Below are positions 43,743 to 52,906 of a stretch of DNA of 64,000 nt, piece by piece. Origin of the DNA: a bacterium (GTDB lineage Bacteria > Electryoneota > RPQS01). The stretch's first letter is position 1; every line of letters begins with the position of its first letter. The notes beneath the pieces were generated by a model. It had not been told where the DNA came from. It saw nothing but the letters and a program-made list of their open reading frames with translations, and did not search any database. Location of the stretch: positions 124,001 through 188,000 of the forward strand of contig JADJCU010000005.1 of the NCBI GenBank assembly GCA_016703065.1. Reading direction: 5' to 3'. A program made the position numbers and the translations under genes.

Positions 43743-45425
43743 ATGCACAGACGAATTCTGATCTTGCTGGTGTCACTGCTACCGCTTACGGCCTTGGCCG
43801 AAGCCCAGTCCATGTCCGCGGACGAGCTGTACGCGAAGATTCATCACAACATGGGTCTTTTCGGGGATATCTACCGCGAAATTAGTCTTCGCTACGTCGA
43901 TCAGGTCGATCCCGATGAATTTGTGCAGGCGGGAATCGAGGGAATGCTCGCCACACTTGATCCTTATACCGTCTATATTCCCGAAGAGGACACCGAGGAC
44001 CTCGATGTCATCACGTATGGCAAGTACGGCGGAGTGGGAATCGAGATCGGCGTTCGCGGTGAGGACAAGGTCCTGACCGTCATCAGCGCGATGGACGATT
44101 CCCCGGCGCAACGCGTCGGCATTCGCAGCGGCGACCGCGTCGTGGAGGTCGAAGGGCACTCGACGAAAGGCATGAACACTCGAGACGCGTCGCGACTCCT
44201 GCGCGGTGATCCGGACACTCCGGTGACCATTAAGGTTGAGCGTACCGGTACCCCCGAGCCCATCGAGTTTGTCCTGACTCGCCAGATCATAAATGTCAAA
44301 GATGTGCCCTACTCGGGCTTTATTGAACCCGGCGTCGGCTACATCAAGCTGGCGCATTTCTCGGCGCGCGCGCAGAGCGAGGTCGACCAGGCAGTGGTCG
44401 ATTTGCAGAGCAAGGGGATGGAATCTCTGGTGCTTGACCTGCGCGGCAATCCGGGCGGCCTGATGAGCGCGGCGGTTGGCGTGCTGCAGAAATTTCTTGA
44501 CAAAGGCGAAGTCGTGGTCTCGACCAAAGGGCGCACGGCGGATGCCAATCGCACATTTAAGCTGGCCAGCGATCCGGTCGCGCAAGGCCTTCCGCTCGCG
44601 GTGTTGATTGACGGCGGCTCGGCATCGGCCTCGGAGATCGTTGCCGGCGCGATACAGGACCTTGACCGCGGTGTCTTGATTGGTGAGCCGACTTTCGGTA
44701 AGGGCCTTGTGCAATCGGTAATCTCCTTTGAGACCGGTGAAGCCCTGAAGATGACGACGGCAAAGTACTTCACGCCATCCGGTCGGTTGATTCAGAAAGT
44801 AGACTACTTCGGTGAGAACGACACGACTTTGGTACTTCGTCCGCTTGACGAAGCTCCGGATTCGGGATATACAACGCGAAACGGACGCAAAGTGGTGGGC
44901 GGCGGCGGAATCGAGCCGGATATACTCGTTGAAACACCGCAGCCCGGCCAGTTAGGTGTTGAGTTGTGGCGCAAAGGGACGTTTTTCGATTTCGTGACCG
45001 CCTATGTCGCGGAAAATCCAGGAATCACTGACGCGACCGTGGACGAAGCAATGGTCGCGAAGTTTCACGCATGGTTGGATGATCGTGACTTCAGTTATGC
45101 GGTGGACGGGGAGAAGGAGATTGAAACGCTGCGGGAGATTCTCGCAGATTTTGACCTGGTACAGAGCGCGGAAGCCGACTTTGCGCACCTCGAACACTTC
45201 CTCGACGTCGTTCGCGACCGGGATTTTGAACGAGAGCGCGAGTTCATTCGAGCGAGCCTTGAAACGGAATTGGGGAATTCACTGTTCGGCAGCACGGGCC
45301 GCGTTGAAGCAAGCTTTGATCACGACCCGCAGATTTTGCGCGCCGTCGAGGTGCTTCACGATTACAACGAGTACGGCAAGTTGCTCGCGGTTTCGGATAG
45401 CACGAAAGCGGACGAGCGTGAATAG
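43743..45425 (+). CDS. C-terminal processing peptidase (S41 family)
   Basis: 560 residues. Signal peptide (MHRRILILLVSLLPLTALAE), N-terminal S41 cap with ISLRYVDQVDPDEFVQAGIE and MLATLDPYTVYIPE, a PDZ domain (GGVGIEIGVRGEDKVLTVI ... AQRVGIRSGDRVVEVEG), and the protease core with the Ser in LIDGGSASASEIVAGAIQD and the Lys in GEPTFGKGLVQSVI. After the core an extra C-terminal helical region of about 130 residues (LGVELWRKGTFFDFVTAYVA, EKEIETLREILADF) is typical of FCB members. It trims or degrades periplasmic proteins. Between tmk (16 bases) and the permease gene (12 bases). Confidence 0.94.
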   Translation: MHRRILILLVSLLPLTALAEAQSMSADELYAKIHHNMGLFGDIYREISLRYVDQVDPDEFVQAGIEGMLATLDPYTVYIPEEDTEDLDVITYGKYGGVGIEIGVRGEDKVLTVISAMDDSPAQRVGIRSGDRVVEVEGHSTKGMNTRDASRLLRGDPDTPVTIKVERTGTPEPIEFVLTRQIINVKDVPYSGFIEPGVGYIKLAHFSARAQSEVDQAVVDLQSKGMESLVLDLRGNPGGLMSAAVGVLQKFLDKGEVVVSTKGRTADANRTFKLASDPVAQGLPLAVLIDGGSASASEIVAGAIQDLDRGVLIGEPTFGKGLVQSVISFETGEALKMTTAKYFTPSGRLIQKVDYFGENDTTLVLRPLDEAPDSGYTTRNGRKVVGGGGIEPDILVETPQPGQLGVELWRKGTFFDFVTAYVAENPGITDATVDEAMVAKFHAWLDDRDFSYAVDGEKEIETLREILADFDLVQSAEADFAHLEHFLDVVRDRDFEREREFIRASLETELGNSLFGSTGRVEASFDHDPQILRAVEVLHDYNEYGKLLAVSDSTKADERE

Positions 45426-45437
45426 CAAGCCTCGGGC

Positions 45438-46229
45438 GTGGAGTCGCACCTAATCCTCTTCGCGGTTGGCGCAGTCACCGGTGTGCTGGGAGGATATCTC
45501 GGCATCGGCGGCGCGGTGATCATCACACCTGTTCTGCTCGCGATCAGCGCGGGCAAAATGCCGGACGAGGTGCGCTATCCGCTGGTGTTCAGTTCGACGC
45601 TCTTTGCGATTCTCGGCACATCGGTTTCCGCAGGCTGGGCTTATGCGCGTGCGCGGCGCGTTTTCTGGCCGGGATTCAAAGTGCTTGTGATTAGTGCCCT
45701 GCTGCTCTCGTTTGCGGGTTCGACACTGGCGGCGCTGTCGTCCCCGGATCTGCTGCGCCGTACCTTTGGCGCGTTTGCGTTGATCAGCGCGGCCGTGTTC
45801 TTGTCGCCGCTCAAGGGCCATCAGGGCGGCGAGTTTCAGTTCAGAACGCTTCCGTTTGTGCTGTTGGGCATGACAACGGGATTCATGTCGGCGTTTATCG
45901 GCGTCGCAGGCGGAGTCTTGATGGTGCCTGTGATGTTGTTTGTGATCAAGCTGCCGTACGAATTGGCGATCGGAACGAGCAGTATGGTCGGCATCGTCAC
46001 GTCGCTGGCCGGAATGCTTGGCTACGTGATCAATGGTTGGAATACTACCGGACTTCCCGCAGGCGCGATTGGCTTTGTGTATCCCGCCTACGCTGTCCCG
46101 ATTCTATTGGGTACGATAATTGGCGGTCCGATTGGCAGCAAACTCAATCAAGGCGGCAACGTCAAGATCTTCCGCTGGCTGTTTGCCGCCTACCTGATTC
46201 TCATTGCATACCGCATGTTGTTAAGATAA
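45438..46229 (+). CDS. TauE/SafE-type membrane permease
   Basis: 263 residues from GTG 45438 and about eight membrane helices: LILFAVGAVTGVLGGYLGIG, GGAVIITPVLLAISAGKM, VFSSTLFAILGTSVSAGWAY, LLGMTTGFMSAFIGVAGGVL, SSMVGIVTSLAGMLGYVING, AVPILLGTIIGGPIGSKL. The two GGxxxxPxL/G-G-V-LMVP repeats are the TauE signature. Members move sulfite, sulfoacetate or related organic anions; the substrate is open. Ends 72 bases before purC. Confidence 0.93.
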   Translation: MESHLILFAVGAVTGVLGGYLGIGGAVIITPVLLAISAGKMPDEVRYPLVFSSTLFAILGTSVSAGWAYARARRVFWPGFKVLVISALLLSFAGSTLAALSSPDLLRRTFGAFALISAAVFLSPLKGHQGGEFQFRTLPFVLLGMTTGFMSAFIGVAGGVLMVPVMLFVIKLPYELAIGTSSMVGIVTSLAGMLGYVINGWNTTGLPAGAIGFVYPAYAVPILLGTIIGGPIGSKLNQGGNVKIFRWLFAAYLILIAYRMLLR

Positions 46230-46300
46230 CCCGCCGGTGCGTGGCTTCCGCGTTTTTCGCGCGTCCCTTTCTCGGTCCACTACTTCGCTTTCCTCAGATC

Positions 46301-47164
46301 ATGTCAACTCTGGAACTCCCCCTTGTGGGTCGCGGCAAGGTCCGCGACATCTACGACTACGATGACCGGCACCTGGTGTTCGTCACGTCCAACCGCGTCT
46401 CGGCTTTCGACGTAATCCTACCGACTCCGATCCCGAACAAGGGCTCAACGCTTAACACGTTGACCCGCTTCTGGATGAAGAAATTCTCGCCCCTGTGTGC
46501 GAATCACATTGCGGAGCGTGACCACGGTGATTTTGCGCGTGACTTCGCGGCGTCACTTGAAGCGACTTCACCGGGTCAAGTCGAATTGGTGAGGAAAGCG
46601 GAGATGTTGCCGGTGGAATGTGTTGTGCGCGGCTTCATCACGGGTTCCGGTTGGAAGGATTACAAGAAGAGCGGCGCAGTGTGCGGTCACACTCTTCCGG
46701 AAGGGCTCCAGCATTGCGCGCAGTTTCCCGAGCCACTCTTTACGCCAGCAACAAAAGCGACAACCGGTCACGACGAGAATATCGACTTCAATCGAATGTG
46801 CGGCATCGTGGGCGCAGAGATGGGCACGAAGCTGCGCGACCTGTCTCTGCAGATTTACTCGACTGGCCGTGACTACGCTCGCGAGCGAGGAATATTGATT
46901 GCGGATACGAAGTTCGAGTTTGGTATCATTGACGGCGAACTCGCGCTGTGTGACGAAGTTTTAACACCCGACAGTTCGCGGTTCTGGCCGGCCGATGAAT
47001 ACGCTCCGGGCCGCGATCAGCGCAGCTTCGATAAACAGATCGTGCGGAATTACCTTGAAACGCTGAACTGGGACAAGACTCCTCCCGGACCAAAGCTGCC
47101 GGAAACCATCGTGATGCAAACGGCACGTGCATATGAGGAAATTGCGGCGCGCCTCATGAGGTGA
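46301..47164 (+). CDS. purC: SAICAR synthetase
   Basis: 287 residues from ATG 46301; a longer frame upstream overlaps the permease gene and is not conserved. Motifs: GRGKVRDIYDYDDRHLVFVT, SNRVSAFDVILPTPIPNKGS, NHIAERD, EMLPVECVVRGFITGSGWKD, the ATP loop TKATTGHDENIDF, and IADTKFEFGIIDGELALCDE with TPDSSRFWPADEY. It joins aspartate to CAIR in purine synthesis. The length is that of the longer bacterial PurC class. Terminator follows at 47188. Confidence 0.96.
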   Translation: MSTLELPLVGRGKVRDIYDYDDRHLVFVTSNRVSAFDVILPTPIPNKGSTLNTLTRFWMKKFSPLCANHIAERDHGDFARDFAASLEATSPGQVELVRKAEMLPVECVVRGFITGSGWKDYKKSGAVCGHTLPEGLQHCAQFPEPLFTPATKATTGHDENIDFNRMCGIVGAEMGTKLRDLSLQIYSTGRDYARERGILIADTKFEFGIIDGELALCDEVLTPDSSRFWPADEYAPGRDQRSFDKQIVRNYLETLNWDKTPPGPKLPETIVMQTARAYEEIAARLMR

Positions 47165-47187
47165 CTTGGCTCTCCACATGCCTGATA

Positions 47188-47219
47188 CAGAAAACCCGCT
47201 CGATTGAGCGGGTTTTCTG
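47188..47219 (+). terminator. terminator after purC
   Basis: Perfect 14-base arms cagaaaacccgctc / gagcgggttttctg with loop gatt. The symmetric A/T ends make it work on both strands, suiting the convergent purC and recQ genes. Confidence 0.9.
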
Positions 47220-47376
47220 CTGGACCAAAGTCCGTATCGCCTGAGGTGATGATCTAAGTGCGGGAAGTTAAGTCGAGCCCCTAAAGCGTTCGATGAAATT
47301 GCGCGCACGGCAGAATTAAGAGGAGCTTTCACAAGTCTTCCATCGCTCGGCGAATGTACGGACGCGGCAGCAAATG

Positions 47377-49212
47377 TCAAGCGGCGGCAACCGCATGACA
47401 GTGGTTTGAAATCACACTAAGGATGCGGTCTCCGTAGGCGGTCGCCTTTCGTTCGCCGATGCCGGGAACCTGCAGGAGCTGGTAGGGCGTACGCGGTTTG
47501 TGCCGTGCAAGATCGCGCAGGACCGAATCGTGCAGAACAACGTAGGCTGGGAAGTTGTTCTCGACGGCGATTCGGAGCCGTTCGGCCCGCAGCGCGGCGA
47601 AGAGCTCTTTGTCGACGCCTTCCCAGTCAGATTCAGCGCGCGATGACGCGCGCATTTGCGGCAGCTTCGCTCCCGCGCCGCGGTCAAACACGAGCGTCGG
47701 CACGTGTTCACCGCGAATCACGTGCTGGCCAAGCGGTGAAACGGACAGCGTATTATACTCCGGTTCAGCCACCAGACAAATCTGATCGATCAACTGCCTC
47801 ACAAAACTCTCGATTACGGGAATCACGTAATTCGACAGCAGGCCGTAGGTAGATAGTCTGTCGTGCCCGTAAGCGATGACATTCTTGTCCTTTGAGCCTT
47901 TGAGCACCAGCGCGACATGTGTCGACCTGAAGCGTTCCTTGAGCCGGATCACGCAGCAGAGCACTATTTGCGCAATTTTCTGTGCGTCGGCAACTTCGGG
48001 CAATGCTTCGACCGGAGCAAAGCGACTTTCGCAAATGTCGCATGCGCCGCACTTGGCATCGGGAAAGTCTTGATCGAAATACCGGACGAGCTGTCGGTGA
48101 CGGCAGATCCGCGTACGGGCGAAGTCGAGCATGCGCTGGAGTTTCAAATTCGCTGTTGCGCGCTCCTGCTCAGGCAATTCGGCAAGAAAGCGCTTCTGCT
48201 GCACAAGATCACCAACGCTGTAGAACAAAACACAATCAGCGGCGAGCCCGTCACGGCCCGCTCGGCCTGCTTCCTGTTGGTAGTTTTCGAGCGATTTTGG
48301 GAGTGCTGTATGAATGACAAATCGGACGTTTGACTTGTCAATACCCATTCCAAAGGCGACCGTTGCCACGATAATATCAATGTCGTCACGCAGAAACGCC
48401 TCTTGAGTGCGCCGCCGCTCTTCCGTGTCCATGCCGGCATGGTAGGCGCGCGCCCGATATCCCGCGCTCACAAGTTTCGCGGCGAGGGACTCTGTATTCG
48501 CTCGGGAGATACAATAGACAATCCCCGATTCACCCTTGTGCTGTGTCAAGACGCCGATAACCTGCGGCAGCAGATCTGACCGCTCCACTGCGCTGTAAAT
48601 GAGATTTGGGCGATCGAACGAACCGATGTGCTGGTCCGGCTTGCGCAAGCTAAGTTGCTCGACGATATCGGCCCGAACTCGGGCTGTGGCGGTGGCCGTC
48701 AGCGCAATGATCGGCACATTCGGGAAATGCGCGCGAAGCGAATTTAGCGCTCGATAATCAGGTCGGAAATCGTGGCCCCATTGGCTGATACAGTGCGCCT
48801 CATCAACCGCAAAGAGTGATATTTTCAGCGTGTTTAACAAGCCGAGTGCGGACTCTGTGGCAATCCGTTCAGGTGACATATAGAGTAGCCGGAGTCTTCC
48901 CTCTTGCGCTTGCTTCATGACAGTCCTGTTTTCCTCCGTACCCGCCATGCTCGAGATACAGGCCGCCGGGATACCTAAGCTCCGACAGGCATCGACCTGA
49001 TCCTTCATGAGCGCAAGCAGCGGCGAAATCACAACGGCGACGCCTTCCTTCGCGAGCGCAGGAAGTTGATAACACAATGACTTACCACCGCCGGTCGGCA
49101 GAATGAGCAGAATGTCTCGACCCGCGAGCAGGGCGTCGATTGCTTCCCGTTGATGGGGTTTGAACCGATCGAAACCCCAGAATTTCTTCAAGAGTTGGTC
49201 AGGAAGACGCAT
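47377..49212 (-). CDS. recQ: ATP-dependent DNA helicase RecQ
   Basis: 611 residues. Q motif and Walker A: FKPHQREAIDALLAGRDILL, LPTGGGKSLCYQLPAL; DEAH box AVDEAHCISQWGHDFRPDYR; motif III TATATARVR; motif V GMGIDKSNVRFVIH; motif VI QEAGRAGRDGLAADCVL; the zinc cluster CRHRQLVRYFDQDF ... CGACDIC; and an HRDC domain at the C-terminus (FAALRAERLRIAVENNFPA, LLQVPGIGERKATAYGDRI). 3'-5' helicase for fork repair and recombination. Standard length. Transcribed alone. Confidence 0.97.
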   Translation of the reverse strand: MRLPDQLLKKFWGFDRFKPHQREAIDALLAGRDILLILPTGGGKSLCYQLPALAKEGVAVVISPLLALMKDQVDACRSLGIPAACISSMAGTEENRTVMKQAQEGRLRLLYMSPERIATESALGLLNTLKISLFAVDEAHCISQWGHDFRPDYRALNSLRAHFPNVPIIALTATATARVRADIVEQLSLRKPDQHIGSFDRPNLIYSAVERSDLLPQVIGVLTQHKGESGIVYCISRANTESLAAKLVSAGYRARAYHAGMDTEERRRTQEAFLRDDIDIIVATVAFGMGIDKSNVRFVIHTALPKSLENYQQEAGRAGRDGLAADCVLFYSVGDLVQQKRFLAELPEQERATANLKLQRMLDFARTRICRHRQLVRYFDQDFPDAKCGACDICESRFAPVEALPEVADAQKIAQIVLCCVIRLKERFRSTHVALVLKGSKDKNVIAYGHDRLSTYGLLSNYVIPVIESFVRQLIDQICLVAEPEYNTLSVSPLGQHVIRGEHVPTLVFDRGAGAKLPQMRASSRAESDWEGVDKELFAALRAERLRIAVENNFPAYVVLHDSVLRDLARHKPRTPYQLLQVPGIGERKATAYGDRILSVISNHCHAVAAA

Positions 49213-49497
49213 GAACCACCTCAGAGCAATTGAACATTAGTGCATTTGAACAAATGTAGCAACTTCCGTTTTCTGAGTCAAGAGGGTTAGTGCCCACTGA
49301 CTTGCACAGCTTCGTCTGTGACATGGTCATGTTCCGAGAATGGGTGCCCCCCGGTCAGGTTTTAATGTCCTGATTACATTGGTTTGGGATACTTTTGTCG
49401 TGCTTAACGTGTGTTGAAAGGTAGAGTTATGGGTAGTAGATTGGGCTAGGCCGCAACCGGCGGCCTTCTCTGAATACTGTTATAAGGCGGATTAGAA

Positions 49498-50235
49498 ATG
49501 AAGAAGATCGTACTGATAGTTGCAGTTACGGTGGCGTGCTTGGGGACCCACACGGCAGTAGCCTGTTTTGACACATATAGCTTCCTCCGTCAGCATAGCA
49601 TGGTCTACCCCAAAGGCCTGCTGGCCATCGAAGGAAACAGTGAGTTTGTCGCGCAAGAGCTCGATCAGGCAGACGAAGATCTATTCAGTGGCAATCTCAA
49701 TGCATACTACGGGATCGCGGATCAGTTCTCCGTACAAGCGTCGGTGATTTCAGCGGAGAAACCGCGCCATGAATACAAAGCGGACGAATGGGCGGTGCGC
49801 GGAGTCTACGGAGTGTTCAAGCACGGCCGCTACAGTCTGGATGGGATTCTCGAGCATCATGTTGCGATGCGCGGCGGCGAACAGGTGCTCGAGCTCTCCG
49901 CTCCATCAATTTTCAACTTCGATCGCCTGACCGTTGTGTTTCACCCTGTTCTCGCGATGGGCAACGAGATGGCGACGGGTGCTCGCGGTCACGGCGGAAT
50001 CTTCTACGCACTTGGGAATAGTATCCTGGGCGTGGGCGCCGAGTACGAAAGCGCACAAAGCAGCGCTAACATCGGCCGGCGGTTGGTCAAAGGCGAAGCA
50101 GGCACGAGCCTTTTCCTGGGGAGCGCAGTCAGCCGCAACTTGTACTGGCAGAACGAACTCATCAAGGGCTGGGGCGCTGATGGAAAGGACATTGGATTTG
50201 CCGCGACGTTGAAGATCCTGCTTCCAACCAAATAG
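49498..50235 (+). CDS. exported protein, probable outer-membrane beta-barrel
   Basis: 245 residues. Signal peptide (MKKIVLIVAVTVACLGTHTA) followed by alternating strands typical of a small barrel: MVYPKGLLAIEGNSEFVAQE, GNLNAYYGIADQFSVQASVI, WAVRGVYGVFKHGRYSLDGI, LEHHVAMRGGEQVLELSAPS, LTVVFHPVLAMGNEMATG, GGIFYALGNSILGVGAEYES, GTSLFLGSAVSRNLYWQNEL, and the closing IGFAATLKILLP. Aromatic girdle residues fit. Function unknown. Preceded by 285 bases without a gene and followed by a strong terminator. Confidence 0.7.
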   Translation: MKKIVLIVAVTVACLGTHTAVACFDTYSFLRQHSMVYPKGLLAIEGNSEFVAQELDQADEDLFSGNLNAYYGIADQFSVQASVISAEKPRHEYKADEWAVRGVYGVFKHGRYSLDGILEHHVAMRGGEQVLELSAPSIFNFDRLTVVFHPVLAMGNEMATGARGHGGIFYALGNSILGVGAEYESAQSSANIGRRLVKGEAGTSLFLGSAVSRNLYWQNELIKGWGADGKDIGFAATLKILLPTK

Positions 50236-50264
50236 CCATTGGAGTGCGTCTGTAATTCGGAACC

Positions 50265-50294
50265 CGCCAGTCCATGCCGGACTGGCGCCTTTTT
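50265..50294 (+). terminator. terminator after the barrel-protein gene
   Basis: Arms cgccagtcc / ggactggcg with a short loop, then ccttttt: an intrinsic terminator 30 bases past the stop. Confidence 0.85.
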
Positions 50295-50314
50295 GCGTCA
50301 GAGTTTAGGCAATC

Positions 50315-51075
50315 TCAAGCCGACAGCACAAGGCCTCTGCTATCCGGCAGCGGCACTGAATTCTCGACTCTCCGTGGGCGAAGTCGTGGGAAGTCGGCCA
50401 CGATTTCCAGATGATTGGGATCCCAGTTAATTTGCACGCCCTCACATGCCGTGTCCATAAACGAACCTGAGTTGATATAGGTCACACCGTCGCTGTCGAA
50501 CTGTTCATGGTGGTGAACGTGGCCGCACACGATGTACCTGTAGTCGCGTTGCATCGCGTACTCAACGGCCCGGGCACGCACCTTGTAAATGACGTTCAGC
50601 CAGGATTTGCTCGTGTACTTGACGTATTCACTGAACCTGTTGCTCCGTACATATCGCTGAACGTAATAATACATGCGCGACGCAATATCAGTGGTGAGCG
50701 GGTACTTGCGGATGAAATTGTCAAACTGATGCCCATGCAGTATTCCGATCTTCCCGTGCGGCGTGTCCATGACGCACTCGGAGATTCCCTCATTGAAAAG
50801 CGGCAGAATTTCGGAATCGTGGTTGCCCTGTATCCAGACAACCTCTTTGCGTTGATTATGCAGCCCCAGATATGAGACTAGACCTCACGGTGAGGTCTTC
50901 TTAGTCGGTGCAGATTCGGGTTATCATAGGTGTCGCCATTAATAACCAGCGTATCAAATCGGGAGTTCTTGAGTTTATCAAGTATTCCATCAGCATTACA
51001 GTTAGGCGAGCCGAGATGCAGATCGGAGATGACGAGGACCGATCCGTGTGTCTTGAGCTTTTGAGTTTTCGTCAT
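50315..51075 (-). pseudogene. metallophosphoesterase (LpxH-like) broken by one-base frameshift
   Basis: From ATG 51075 (GGAGA upstream) the first part has the metal motif VLVISDLHLGSPNCNADGIL and VINGDTYDNPNLHRLRRPHREV, then a TAG. The rest continues in another frame: SYLGLHNQRKEVVWIQGNHD (GNHD metal motif), GKIGILHGHQFDNFIRKYP (GHxH), and YIVCGHVHHHEQFDSDGVTY (GHTH-like). Adding one base near 50876-50882 gives HREV-L/x-VSYLGLHNQRKE and a chain of about 253 residues. It is a calcineurin-type phosphoesterase of the UDP-2,3-diacylglucosamine hydrolase group or a related family. The catalytic set is complete once the frame is repaired. Confidence 0.8.
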
Positions 51076-51230
51076 AAGTCTCCGCAAGTTGTGGCGGGGT
51101 AGCAACCTGTCGAATCCAATATCGCGAACATAAGTTAGTAACTTATTAGATTAACTGAATTTTAACAATTCATCGCGATAGTGACCCTGTAGCGCCGATC
51201 TTCGGGGACGTTCGCGGAAAGAAAGAGAAA

Positions 51231-51258
51231 GCGCGAGCCCCGTCCCCTGAGCTCGCGC
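51231..51258 (-). terminator. terminator after hsp20
   Basis: Arms gcgcgagc / gctcgcgc with a 12-base loop. On the minus strand the stem is followed by a C/T-rich tract (tttctctttcttt). About 50 bases past the hsp20 stop. Confidence 0.7.
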
Positions 51259-51311
51259 ATCTTGTTGTTTGTGTCAATTCGGCTCTCCGCCGGGTCGCAT
51301 TAGTTCGGTCG

Positions 51312-51749
51312 CTACTTGGTAACTTTAATCGTGCGGCTCTTGGCTTCTTCAGCTTTGGGCAACGTAATTTTCAGCACGCCGTCGGCGTAGTTGGCGCTGA
51401 CGCGGTCGGCCGTGATGTTGTTCGGCAGGCTGAAACTGCGTTCGAACTTGCCGTAGCTGCGCTCGACGCGCACGAAGTTGTCCTTTTCCTCCTTGATTTC
51501 GCGCTTCTTCTCGCCGGAGACTGTGAGCACATTGTTGTTCAAGGTCAGGTTGATGTCCTCTTCACGCATGCCCGGCAATTCTGCATGAATCTCGTAGCTT
51601 TCCGGGTTCTCGGCGATGTCTACATCGGGTGCCCAGCTGCGTAGCGGTCCGCCCTTGTTCCATCCCATCAGGTCGTTAAGGACTTCGTCGAGGTTCGCAA
51701 GTGGGAAGTTTGCTTCAGCATTGCGGGGAATGTACTTCATGATCTTCAT
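51312..51749 (-). CDS. Hsp20/alpha-crystallin small heat-shock protein
   Basis: 145 residues. The alpha-crystallin domain spans about 40-135: PDVDIAENPESYEIHAELPG, MREEDINLTLNNNVLTVSGE, FVRVERSYGKFERSFSLPNN, ITADRVSANYADGVLKITLP, with the C-terminal SRTIKVTK. An ATP-independent holdase that keeps unfolding proteins soluble. The N-terminal arm is short (MKIMKYIPRN). I looked for a CIRCE operator in the 380 bases upstream and did not find one, so heat control must work otherwise. Confidence 0.95.
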   Translation of the reverse strand: MKIMKYIPRNAEANFPLANLDEVLNDLMGWNKGGPLRSWAPDVDIAENPESYEIHAELPGMREEDINLTLNNNVLTVSGEKKREIKEEKDNFVRVERSYGKFERSFSLPNNITADRVSANYADGVLKITLPKAEEAKSRTIKVTK

Positions 51750-52130
51750 GATTGTCTCCTGTTGGCGTATTTGTGTTTGGGATGATCTTTCCTGTGCATT
51801 TACGTCTGAGGCAAAGGCAACACGAATGCCAACGTAATAAACTATTATTAAAATTGAGTTTATTTTAAATAGGGTATCGAGTCACGTCTGCAAAGTCGAC
51901 ATAGATTAATGCCACAATGTCAGCGTGTATGCCGATATGACAGCCTCAGGCGGCATTTGTAGCAGATGTATCTTAGTCCCGGAGCCGACTTGCGCGAACC
52001 CGAATCCTAACACGCACGTTTCCAACCCTACTCGCCAGGAGGTTTGGTTGCATGTTCGGTGAGGAGTCGGTATTTTGTTAAGTTATAGTCTCCCTTTGGA
52101 GTTTCCCCTGCTCACTTTGCCCCTGCAACC
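51750..52130. other. AT-rich regulatory region upstream of hsp20
   Basis: This gap between the divergent hsp20 and zinc-ribbon membrane protein genes has an AT-rich block at 51836-51880 that could hold the hsp20 promoter. No CIRCE element (TTAGCACTC-N9-GAGTGCTAA) is visible. A well-formed Shine-Dalgarno (CCAGGAGG) precedes a ten-codon reading frame at 52052-52081 (MFGEESVFC). Confidence 0.45.
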
Positions 52131-52897
52131 ATGACCTCCAAGAAGCTCTGCCCCCACTGCCTCAAAGTCATCCCCTTTAAGCACCGTTTTAAGAGCCGGT
52201 GCCCGCACTGTTTTCGACCTCTGCGTCGCCACAGTGAACATGATCGCGGCCTCTTCGCGGCGTGGCTTGAGGACCGCGGTAAGTACTGGTGGTTCTTCGT
52301 TCTGTTGGTCGTGTTCGTGGTTGGCGCAATGATCGGCCAATTGGCTGGCCGGCATTCGTCACTTCTGAATATGATCAGCGGACACCCGTTTATGTTCGGC
52401 CTGACGCTTTACTACCTTTCAGCATTTGCGTCGATCATCTCGCGAATCTACTTCCCGCTCATGCTCAATGCTCCGCGGATCTTGCGCAAAGAACGCATGC
52501 AAGTGCGGCAGTACAAGATCTTCACGGCTATCGGCATGGCTTTCGGGCTCATTCTGTCGGTCGCAGTCGTTGGGACGCGCGACTATTTCACGATGTTGCC
52601 GGCCAGCGTGCTGCTCTTTACCCTGCCGATTGCCCTGCTGTGGGGCTATCTGGCCCTCGTTCTGACCGAGACGGATTATGAAGACGAACGCGTATGGTCC
52701 TGCCGGCGGAACTCGGAGCCAGCGAACGGCTTGATCACCGTCAGCACGGCTTCTACATTCTGGTAATGCTGCCGATTGCGGCGCTCATATTTTATTGGGT
52801 GATGCAGAATCAGTGGCTCTATTACTGGTTCTCGGATTCGCAGCTGATCGCAATGTTTATGGAACTCTATATGCGTGCGACTGGCCGCATGGAGTAA
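52131..52897 (+). pseudogene. zinc-ribbon membrane protein, frame broken near 52690
   Basis: The N-terminus has a zinc-ribbon of two CxxC pairs (KLCPHCLKVIPF, SRCPHCFRPLRR). Three to four membrane helices follow (WWFFVLLVVFVVGAMIGQLA, LTLYYLSAFASIISRIYFPL, KIFTAIGMAFGLILSVAVVG, ASVLLFTLPIALLWGYLALV). After TDYEDERV the frame gives an unlikely tail, while the next frame continues as VLPAELGASERLDHRQHGFY and two more hydrophobic stretches (ILVMLPIAALIFYWVMQNQW), ending in MRATGRME. One added base near 52690-52695 makes one chain of about 255 residues. Two overlapping genes are less likely. Function unknown; next to corA. Confidence 0.65.
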
Positions 52898-52906
52898 ACA
52901 AACCTC

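Noticed and set aside
51119..51180. Inverted arms tatcgcga / tcgcgata upstream of the phosphoesterase gene
   Set aside because: Eight-base arms separated by about 45 bases of AT-rich sequence are weak evidence; no operator family recognised.
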